A DNA stretch of 19,056 nt, from the NCBI GenBank assembly GCA_025934635.1, contig JAICWX010000163.1:1-19056 (forward strand), in the 5' to 3' direction. The notes under the pieces were generated by a model. The model did no database searches, was not told where the DNA came from, and saw only the letters and a list, made by a program, of their open reading frames with translations. This DNA is from Streptosporangiaceae bacterium. GTDB taxonomy: Bacteria; Actinomycetota; Actinomycetes; Streptosporangiales; Streptosporangiaceae. This document shows positions 13,713 through 19,056 of this stretch, piece by piece. How positions within the stretch are numbered: position 1 is the stretch's first letter; each line of letters opens with the position of its first letter. A program made the position numbers and the translations under genes.

Positions 13713-13790
13713 TGGTCGGGCTGGCGGGACTCGAACCCGCGACCTCGTGCACCCAAAGCACGCGCGCTAGCCAAGCTGCGCTACAGCCCG
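13713..13790 (-). tRNA. tRNA-Pro (anticodon UGG), CCA encoded
   Basis: Full cloverleaf on the minus strand: acceptor CGGGCTG pairs with CAGCCCG, the D-arm has GCGC stems, the anticodon arm is CGTGC-TTTGGGT-GCACG with anticodon TGG, and the T-arm is GCGGG-TTCGAGT-CCCGC, followed by discriminator A. The next three bases are CCA (13715-13713), so the 3' end is genomically encoded. The mature 75-nt body is 13716-13790. Its 3' end borders the lower-G+C operon, making it a likely integration site. Confidence 0.97.
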
Positions 13791-13842
13791 TATCTGGCTG
13801 AGTCTAGCGGCTGACCGGCCCTGTTCGCTGTGCGGACAAGGG

Positions 13843-14511
13843 TTATTGGCCGCCGTCAGGGGCGGCAGCGGCCAGGAACAGGCGGCACCAGGCGTCGCCG
13901 AGCCAGGTGCCGAAGCGGGCCGGCGGCCAGCCGCGCTCGCGGACCAGGAGGGTGTAGTACTCCGAGGAGTTCATGCTCCAGACCACGTCGGCGACCTCCT
14001 CGACGCCGAGGCCGGGCCGCAGTTCCCCGGTAACCGCCAGGTCCTGGGCGAACAGGCGCATGTTGGCGGCCCGGCGGGTGGCGATCTCGGCCCAGAGCTC
14101 GCCGAGTTCCGGCGCCTGGGCGGCGGCGTCCCGCAGCACGAGGTGCAGGGGGGCGAGGCGGGAATTGACTTCGGTCACCGCGGTGGCGTAGATGCAGATC
14201 TTCTCGCGGGCGGTGGCGGCGGCGCGGATCTGCTGGACGTAGTCGCGCTGCTCGGAGGGGACGGCCTGGTCCGTGCCGGAGATCGAGGTCTCGAGCAGCA
14301 GCCGGGCGAGCACCGGCTTGGTGCCCACCGCGGCGTAGACCGTGTCGACGGCGACGCCGGCCCCGGCCGCGATCTGGGCGATCGTGGTGGCGGCGTAGCC
14401 CTGCTCGGTGAAGAGCAGGCGGGCCGCGTCGAGTATCGCCAGCCGGGTCCGGCGGGCCTGCTCCTCTCGTACCGACGACCGGTAGGTCCGGGGCTTGACG
14501 GTCTCGCTCAT
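13843..14511 (-). CDS. TetR/AcrR family transcriptional regulator
   Basis: A 222-aa repressor-type protein. Seen: a TetR N-terminal domain at about residues 20-70, RLAILDAARLLFTEQGYAAT followed by TIAQIAAGAGVAVDTVYAAV, i.e. the classic helix-turn-helix, then an all-helical ligand domain with no recognisable ligand motif. The start is ATG at 14511, where the TetR N-terminus is normal; the frame stays open to 14787, but that part is antisense to the cupin gene. A weak AGGCGG lies directly before the ATG. It is divergent from the cupin gene, with a strong inverted repeat in the 61-bp gap, so it likely represses itself and the cupin gene. It follows the tRNA with 52 bp between. Confidence 0.92.
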   Translation of the reverse strand: MSETVKPRTYRSSVREEQARRTRLAILDAARLLFTEQGYAATTIAQIAAGAGVAVDTVYAAVGTKPVLARLLLETSISGTDQAVPSEQRDYVQQIRAAATAREKICIYATAVTEVNSRLAPLHLVLRDAAAQAPELGELWAEIATRRAANMRLFAQDLAVTGELRPGLGVEEVADVVWSMNSSEYYTLLVRERGWPPARFGTWLGDAWCRLFLAAAAPDGGQ

Positions 14512-14530
14512 GCCGCCTAGATTACCCTGT

Positions 14531-14557
14531 ATTGATCCGATGATACTTCGGATTAAT
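14531..14557. promoter_or_regulatory. operator between the tetR-type and cupin genes
   Basis: Inverted repeat ATTGATCCGA-N7-TCGGATTAAT (nine of ten arm positions match) in the divergent gap. -10-like sequences for both directions overlap it: GATACT (14542-14547) on plus and TATCAT on minus. Binding by the adjacent TetR protein is inferred. Confidence 0.7.
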
Positions 14558-14572
14558 TTACGGGAGGAGAAA

Positions 14573-14953
14573 ATGATGAGCATGAGCAGCACGAGCGAGG
14601 TCGGCGGGGGAACGACGGGGCCGGGCTCGGGGCCTGCTTCGGTCCTGGTCCGGGGGCCGGGCGAGGGGCCGGGGACGTGGGCGCTGGGCTCGCTGTTCGA
14701 GCGGCTGGCGTCCGGCGAGGAGACGGGGGGCGGGTTCGCGCTGTCGCTGGTGACCCAGCCGCCGGGGACGGCTACGCCGGTGCACATTCACACCCTCGAG
14801 GACGAGGCCTTCTACCTGCTCGACGGGACCATGACCTACCAGCTGCCGGCGCCCGACCAGGAGCAGCTGATGGCGGACGTGCACCGCTGGCTGGAGACGG
14901 CGCCCCGGTACGGCCTGAGCATCGTCGGCCCGCCGCTCCCCGCCGATGCCTGA
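14573..14953 (+). CDS. small cupin-domain protein, apparently internally deleted
   Basis: A 126-aa protein. Seen: cupin motif 1 PPGTATPVHIHTLEDEAFYL with ligands His71, His73 and Glu78 and Gly85 in the expected register. Immediately after GTMTYQ (residue 90) the sequence jumps to LPAPDQEQLMADVHRWLETA and APRYGLSIVGPPLPA, which resembles the C-terminal tail of quercetinase-like cupins. Cupin motif 2 (G-x5-P-x-G-x2-H) and the strands between are absent, so roughly 60 residues seem to be missing in frame. The protein is likely inactive or reduced to a half barrel. ATG at 14573 or 14576 is served by GGGAGGAGA. Expression is probably controlled by the divergent TetR gene. Confidence 0.8.
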   Translation: MMSMSSTSEVGGGTTGPGSGPASVLVRGPGEGPGTWALGSLFERLASGEETGGGFALSLVTQPPGTATPVHIHTLEDEAFYLLDGTMTYQLPAPDQEQLMADVHRWLETAPRYGLSIVGPPLPADA

Positions 14954-14958
14954 TTCCC

Positions 14959-15029
14959 GTCGACTTCATGATCACGGGCAGAAATGGCCGCATAGGAGCC
15001 AAAAGTGCCCGCGATCATGAACGATCGAC
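14959..15029. repeat. long palindromic intergenic element behind the cupin gene
   Basis: Arms TTCATGATCACGGGCA (14965-14980) and TGCCCGCGATCATGAA (15006-15021) pair at 15 of 16 positions, the exception being a G-U in RNA. Outer GTCGA/TCGAC (14959-14963, 15025-15029) extend the stem past a bulge. The loop holds a nested TGGC/GCCA pair. It begins 5 bp after the cupin stop and could terminate that message. Its size and structure also suggest a dispersed REP/MITE-like element. Confidence 0.7.
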
Positions 15030-15273
15030 CGCAAGGGGTTGCTGCGGGGTGGGCGGGGGGGCGGGGTGGGTCAGGGGGTGGCGAAGTAGGTTGCATCGAT
15101 TGCGAACGGGGCGGGACACGCGCCGCTGGCTGGGATTGGGCGGATTCGGGGGCCTTGCGGTGACGCTGGCCCTACCCTTAAGGATGCTTCCGGCACGGGG
15201 GGCTCCGTCCGCCGGCAGCCACGACTTCACGGCGTTATCTCACGACGTTATTCACAGAGCGAGGCATCCAGAC
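15030..15273 (+). other. gene-free stretch with a G-quadruplex-prone tract
   Basis: With the palindrome before it, this makes a gap of about 320 bp without a gene. 15045-15080 holds runs of G (4, 3, 7, 4, 3, 5) separated by mostly single bases, a textbook G-quadruplex pattern on the plus strand. The part from about 15165 on (CTACCCTTAAGG, then GTTATCT and GTTATTCAC) is the likely promoter and leader of the next lipoprotein gene, but no clean -35/-10 pair was found. Confidence 0.5.
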
Positions 15274-16062
15274 ATGGGCAAGTACATATCCGCGCGGGTG
15301 GCCCTCGCGGGAGCGGCCGGGGTGACGGCGATCGCGCTGGCGGGGTGCGGTTCGGCCGCGAGCACGACCGGGGCGGCGTCGACCGGCAGCCCGGCCGCCA
15401 GCACGTCCGGTACGGCGAGCGCCAGCGCCACGACCAGCGCGGACGCCACCGCGAGCCCGACCGGGGCGGCCGGCGTCTCCGCCCCGTTCCCCGTCGCGGT
15501 CGGTAACACCTGGGTATACGAGGCGGTCACCAGCATCAACAGCGCGCATTCGACCGACACCAAGAAGGTCCTGTCGGTGACCCCGACGACGGGCGGCCGC
15601 CAGGTCGTGATGTCGGATACCGTCCTGCCCGGCTCGGCCAAGGTGACGCAGAACTACGTCTTCTACGACAACGGCCAGATCGGGTTCCCGATCAGCCAGA
15701 GTCACGGCATCTCGGTGCTATCGGGCCAGGGGATCGTGTGGCCGAACGCCGCGGACCTCGCCGCCGGGAAGGCCACCCACTCGACGTCGAAGATCAAGCT
15801 CAGCTCCGGCCAGATCGAGACGGCGGACGTCACCGTCCAGGGTGGCGGCACCCAGTCGGTGAGCGTCCCGGCCGGGACGTTCCAGGCCACGCTGGTGAAC
15901 ATGACCATCGTCACCCACGTGGGCAGCTTCCTCACGACCATCACGGTGAAGGAGTGGACCGCGCCGGGCACCGGCCCGGTCAAGTCGCAGGAGTTCATCA
16001 AGGCGGCCGGCCAGAGCCAGATCACCACGACCGAGGCGCTGCTTACCTTCACGAAGGGGTGA
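15274..16062 (+). CDS. putative lipoprotein, paralogue of the one at 16576
   Basis: A 262-aa exported lipoprotein. Signal peptide residues 1-24 end in lipobox LAGC with Cys25; residues 26-68 are a low-complexity Ser/Thr/Ala linker across the wall. The domain from about 69 opens FPVAVGNTWVYEAV and contains GIVWPNAADLAAGKATHST, SVPAGTFQATLVNMTI, KEWTAPGTGPVKSQE and TTEALLTFTKG. The 'PAGTF-A' and 'W-APG-GPVK' pattern resembles DUF3108/TapB-like beta-rich periplasmic domains; function unknown. The start is ATG at 15274 with GAGCGAGG upstream. It is followed after 7 bp by the VOC gene. The same domain recurs in the lipoprotein at 16576, so the two arose by duplication. Confidence 0.85.
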   Translation: MGKYISARVALAGAAGVTAIALAGCGSAASTTGAASTGSPAASTSGTASASATTSADATASPTGAAGVSAPFPVAVGNTWVYEAVTSINSAHSTDTKKVLSVTPTTGGRQVVMSDTVLPGSAKVTQNYVFYDNGQIGFPISQSHGISVLSGQGIVWPNAADLAAGKATHSTSKIKLSSGQIETADVTVQGGGTQSVSVPAGTFQATLVNMTIVTHVGSFLTTITVKEWTAPGTGPVKSQEFIKAAGQSQITTTEALLTFTKG

Positions 16063-16069
16063 GGCGGCG

Positions 16070-16447
16070 GTGAGCCCACGGCCCAGGATGACCGTCACCG
16101 GGACCAACATCGACGCGCCCGACGCCAACGCGCTGGCCGGCTTCTACCGCCGGCTGCTCGGCTGGGTGACCGGCACGGAGGAACCCGGCTGGGTGGTACT
16201 GCGGGCGCCGGGCGGCGGCCACACGCTGAACTTCCAGACCGAGGAGCGCTACGTGCCCCCGGTCTGGCCGGCCGCCCCGGGCGATCAGCAGATGATGATG
16301 CACCTCGAGATCGCGGTCGATGATCTCGAGGCGGGCGTCGCGCACGCCGTTGCGCAGGGCGCCACGCTGCCTTCCTTCCAGCCGCAGGACGACGTCCGGG
16401 TCTGCCTCGACCCGGCCGGGCACCCCTTCTGTTTGTACCTGGGATAG
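16070..16447 (+). CDS. VOC family (glyoxalase/bleomycin-resistance-like) protein
   Basis: A 125-aa single VOC module, a metal-binding fold used by glyoxalases, dioxygenases and drug-binding proteins. Seen: TGTNIDAPDANALAGFYRRL at about 10-29, MHLEIAVDDLEAGVAHAVAQ around His78, and the terminal VCLDPAGHPFCLYLG. These are all normal for the Glyoxalase_6-like subgroup. The substrate is unknown. The start is GTG at 16070, seven bases past the lipoprotein stop and preceded by GAGG; ATG at 16088 is an alternative. It is co-transcribed with the lipoprotein, probably by position rather than by shared function. Confidence 0.88.
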   Translation: MSPRPRMTVTGTNIDAPDANALAGFYRRLLGWVTGTEEPGWVVLRAPGGGHTLNFQTEERYVPPVWPAAPGDQQMMMHLEIAVDDLEAGVAHAVAQGATLPSFQPQDDVRVCLDPAGHPFCLYLG

Positions 16448-16575
16448 AGGAACCTCAGGCGTTCGGGTGCCTTGCGGCGTTGCGCGGTGACTTGGGCCGT
16501 CAGAATTCTTACTCTTAGTGCTTTCTAACTTTCAGTGTTGGCCGCCAGCGTGACTCCCCAGAACGAGGCAGCTAC

Positions 16576-17472
16576 ATGAGCAAGCACGGATCGGCCGCCG
16601 TCGCCCTATCCGGTATGGCCCTGGCCGGGCTAGTTCTGGCCGGGTGCAGCGGCTCGGTGCCGAAAGGCACCACGCCCCAGGTGACCAGTAATTCGGCCAG
16701 CTCCCCGAGGGTCACCGCCGGGACGTCAGGAAACGGCACCCAGGCCGCCAGCGGCAGCCCCGGAAGCAGCAGCCCGGGTGCCAGCAGCCCGGGCAGCAGC
16801 GCGGGGCAGAGCACGGGCTCGGCCGCCGGCAGCCAGCCGGCCATCCGGCCGGGCGCGGCGTCGAAGACGTTCGCCAAGGCCAACTCGATCCCGTTCCCGG
16901 TGGCCATCGGCAACACGTGGGTGTACCAGACGAAGGCGGGCGGCGCGACCGGCCGGACGACGAACAGGATCGTCGCGGCGGGACCGGGATCGGCCGGGTA
17001 CCTGGTCACGATGTCGTCGGCGACCAGCCTGCCCGGCTCGGGCAGCGACGGCACGTCCGGGTACACCTTCTACCCGGACGGGACGATCGGCTACCCGGCG
17101 CCTTCAGTCAGCGGCGTGGCGGTGACCGGCGGCGGCATCCGCTGGCCGAACGCCACGGCCCTGGCCTCCGGCCACGCCTACCACTCGACGCTGCAGCTCC
17201 AGGTGGGCGGGACGCAGCAGACCGCGGGCGTCAACGTCTACGGCGCGGGCACCGAGACCGTCACCGTCCCGGCCGGGACGTACCAGGCCAGCGTGGTGGT
17301 CACGACCATCACCGCCAAGGGCGAGACGATCGTGGTGACCGCCTGGATCGTGCAGGGCATCGGCACGGTCAAGACCCAGATCCAGGTCTACGGGGCGGGC
17401 GCGGCCGGGCTCACGACCTCCGAACTGCTGTCCTTCACCAAGGTCAAGAGCACGATCGGGGACGGCAGCTAA
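16576..17472 (+). CDS. putative lipoprotein, paralogue of the one at 15274
   Basis: A 298-aa exported lipoprotein. The signal peptide ends in lipobox LAGC (Cys24). Residues 25-104 are a long Ser/Gly/Pro/Ala linker with repeated SPG/SSPG units, about twice the linker length of the paralogue. The domain opens FPVAIGNTWVYQTK and shares GIRWPNATALASGHAYHST, TVPAGTYQASVVVTTI, GIGTVKTQ and TTSELLSFTK with its neighbour. Function is unknown. The start is ATG at 16576 with GAGG seven bases upstream. The 128-bp gap before it has an AT-rich patch (16504-16535), unusual here, which probably carries its own promoter. It is convergent with gnd, with a terminator hairpin between. Confidence 0.85.
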   Translation: MSKHGSAAVALSGMALAGLVLAGCSGSVPKGTTPQVTSNSASSPRVTAGTSGNGTQAASGSPGSSSPGASSPGSSAGQSTGSAAGSQPAIRPGAASKTFAKANSIPFPVAIGNTWVYQTKAGGATGRTTNRIVAAGPGSAGYLVTMSSATSLPGSGSDGTSGYTFYPDGTIGYPAPSVSGVAVTGGGIRWPNATALASGHAYHSTLQLQVGGTQQTAGVNVYGAGTETVTVPAGTYQASVVVTTITAKGETIVVTAWIVQGIGTVKTQIQVYGAGAAGLTTSELLSFTKVKSTIGDGS

Positions 17473-17477
17473 AAGCG

Positions 17478-17518
17478 GAACGGGCTGGGTGCACCGGGAG
17501 GCGGAACCCAGCCCGTTC
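17478..17518. terminator. bidirectional terminator between the lipoprotein gene and gnd
   Basis: A perfect 13-bp stem, GAACGGGCTGGGT (17478-17490) with ACCCAGCCCGTTC (17506-17518), and a 15-nt loop. A T5 run (17529-17533) follows on the plus strand, and TTTT follows the hairpin on the minus strand (17474-17471). It serves both convergent genes. Confidence 0.85.
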
Positions 17519-17531
17519 GGGATGAAGGTTT

Positions 17532-18965
17532 TTAGCGGGTTTCCTCGGCGCGGCCGTCAGCCGCCCAGAGGGTATGGAACGAGCCGTCACGGTCGGTGCG
17601 GCGGTAGGTGTGGGCGCCGAAGAAGTCGCGCAGGCCCTGGATGAGCGCGGCGGGCAGGCGTTCGGCCCGCAGGGCGTCGTAATAGGCCAGGGCGGCGGAG
17701 AAGCCGGGGACCGGGATGCCGAGGCGGGCCGCGGTGGCGATCACGGTGCGCCAGGCGTCCTGGGCGTTGGCGAGGTCCTTGCTGAAGTCGTCGTCGATCA
17801 GCAGCGTGGGCAGTTCCGCGTTGTTCTCGTAGGCGGCGCGGATGCGGTCGAGGAACTTCGCCCGGATGATGCAGCCGCCGCGCCAGATGGTGGCCAGCTG
17901 GCCGAGGTCGAGGTTCCAGTCGTACTCGCCGCTGCCCACGGCCATCATGTGCCAGCCCTGGGCGTAGGAGACGAGCTTGGACGCGTACAGGGCCTGCTCG
18001 ATCTGGTCGGCGAACCCGGCGGCTTCAGTGCCCGTGGTCTTGGGGCCGGGCAGGCCGCGGGCGGCGCGGCGCAGGTCCGCGTGACCGGACAGGGACCGGG
18101 CGAACACGGCCTCGGCGATGCCGTTGACCGGGACGCCGAGGTCGAGGGCGTCCTGGACGGTCCAGCGGCCGGTGCCCTTCTGCTCGGCCTGGTCGCGCAC
18201 GATGTCGACGAAGGGTTTCTTGGTGCTCGCGTCGGTGTGGGCCAGGACCTCGGCGGTGATCTCGATCAGGTAGGAGTCGAGGCGGCCGGTATTCCAGGTG
18301 CGGAACGTCTCGGCGATCTGCGCGGGCTCGAAGCCGATACCGTGCCTGAGCAGGTCGTAGGCCTCGGCGATGAGCTGCATGTCGGCGTACTCGATGCCGT
18401 TGTGCACCATCTTGACGAAGTGGCCGGCCCCGTCCGGGCCGATGTGGGTGCAGCACGGGGTGCCGTCCACGTGGGCGCTGATCGTCTCGAGCATCGGGCC
18501 GAGGCTCTCGTACGACTGCGGGCTGCCGCCGGGCATGATGGACGGGCCGTTCAGCGCGCCCTCCTCGCCGCCGGAGACGCCCATGCCGACGAAGTGCAGG
18601 CCTTGTTCCTTCAGCTTGGCCTCGCGGCGGCGGGTGTCACCGAAGTGCGCGTTGCCGCCGTCGATGATCATGTCGCCCTCCTCCAGGAGGGGGGCGAACT
18701 CGTCGATCACCGCGTCGGTGGCCTGGCCGGCGTTGACCATGATGACCAGGCGGCGCGGGCGCTCCAGGGCTTGCACGAAGTCTTCCGCGGTCTCGGCCGG
18801 GACGAAGGTGCCCTCGTCGCCGAACTGCTCGATCACGGCGGTCATGCGGGCGACGGTGCGGTTGTGCAGAGCTACGGTGTACCCGTGCCGGGCGAAGTTG
18901 CGGGCCAGGTTACGGCCCATCACGCCGAGCCCGGTGACGCCGATCTGCGCCGTTGCTTGCGCCAT
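17532..18965 (-). CDS. gnd: 6-phosphogluconate dehydrogenase, decarboxylating
   Basis: Oxidative pentose phosphate pathway enzyme converting 6-phosphogluconate and NADP+ to ribulose 5-phosphate, CO2 and NADPH in the cytosol. Seen over 477 aa, the normal length: dinucleotide-binding GLGVMGRNLARN (12-23), DGGNAHFGDTRRR, VSGGEEGALNGPSIMPGG at 130-147, and the catalytic GHFVKMVHNGIEY with Lys185, Asn189 and Glu192. The family signature DQAEQKGTGRW is around Lys263. The C-terminal helical domain is complete and ends in SFHTLWAADGRAEETR. The start is ATG at 18965 with GAGGAG about 11 bases upstream; an in-frame ATG at 19028 would add 21 residues unlike the family. Its promoter should lie in 18966-19056, where CATAGT is a weak -10 candidate. 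Confidence 0.97.
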   Translation of the reverse strand: MAQATAQIGVTGLGVMGRNLARNFARHGYTVALHNRTVARMTAVIEQFGDEGTFVPAETAEDFVQALERPRRLVIMVNAGQATDAVIDEFAPLLEEGDMIIDGGNAHFGDTRRREAKLKEQGLHFVGMGVSGGEEGALNGPSIMPGGSPQSYESLGPMLETISAHVDGTPCCTHIGPDGAGHFVKMVHNGIEYADMQLIAEAYDLLRHGIGFEPAQIAETFRTWNTGRLDSYLIEITAEVLAHTDASTKKPFVDIVRDQAEQKGTGRWTVQDALDLGVPVNGIAEAVFARSLSGHADLRRAARGLPGPKTTGTEAAGFADQIEQALYASKLVSYAQGWHMMAVGSGEYDWNLDLGQLATIWRGGCIIRAKFLDRIRAAYENNAELPTLLIDDDFSKDLANAQDAWRTVIATAARLGIPVPGFSAALAYYDALRAERLPAALIQGLRDFFGAHTYRRTDRDGSFHTLWAADGRAEETR

Positions 18966-19056
18966 ATGCTGCGGTTCTCCTCTGAACTGTGGCTTTTGGT
19001 CTGACCCCGTTTCGCTGATAACGGCCACTATGCCACTTCGGGCTGTGCCGCAAAGG

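Larger units (their letters stand above)
8815..13729. mobile_element. putative tRNA-Pro-associated genomic island or cargo cassette
   Basis: The block is bounded by a 13-bp near-direct repeat of the tRNA-Pro 3' end and holds one overlapping seven-gene operon. Hand-counted 60-base samples inside give 53, 58 and 63% G+C (lines from 11341, 12301 and 10381), against 80% for 8401-8460 just outside. No integrase, transposase or replication gene is present, so if it was acquired, the recombinase has been lost or acted in trans. The island status is inferred. Confidence 0.4.

Noticed and set aside
17574..19004. 476-codon plus-strand open frame opposite gnd
   Set aside because: It is antisense to a full-length, motif-complete 6-phosphogluconate dehydrogenase, and its composition is typical of a codon shadow.

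Overview
The window is very G+C-rich DNA with dense, mostly minus-strand genes, GTG/TTG starts and paired clpP1/clpP2 genes. This points to a filamentous actinomycete. The order clpX-clpP2-clpP1-tig and the abundance of Ala/Pro/Gly-rich lipoproteins fit Streptosporangiales or a close relative, but the species cannot be named from sequence alone.

Region 1 (1-4174, minus strand) is the core proteostasis cluster: tig, clpP1, clpP2 and the 5' part of clpX. A 754-bp gene-free gap between tig and clpP1 holds a ClgR-type box in front of clpP1, a compact cluster of palindromes, a 22-bp G-rich minisatellite and a 13-bp-stem terminator behind tig. Region 2 (4252-8809) holds a four-helix 'phage holin 4_2' membrane protein, a GlxA-type DJ-1/AraC regulator whose promoter looks leaderless and operator-controlled, a lipoprotein of unknown function, and a divergent FUSC-family membrane protein.

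Region 3 (about 8815-13713) is visibly different: sampled stretches are about 53-63% G+C, against 80% in a stretch sampled from the FUSC gene. It is one tightly overlapping minus-strand operon: a 77-aa protein, a DUF6879 protein with an apparent CTG start, an XRE-DUF5753 regulator, a radical SAM gene, a DEDDh exonuclease, a thymidylate-kinase-like P-loop kinase and an anti-sigma-type ATPase. It starts just behind the 3' end of a tRNA-Pro(UGG) gene. A 13-bp near-copy of the tRNA 3' end lies at its far edge, so it looks like a tRNA-targeted island or cargo cassette, although no integrase is visible. The radical SAM gene carries two separate lesions: the first cluster cysteine is Arg, and an in-frame amber codon splits the gene.

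Region 4 (13843-19056) has a TetR regulator divergent from a small cupin gene with a clear operator between them. The cupin appears to have lost the middle of its barrel. A long palindromic element and a G-quadruplex-prone tract follow. Then come two paralogous lipoproteins separated by a VOC-family protein, a bidirectional terminator, and gnd (6-phosphogluconate dehydrogenase) on the minus strand.
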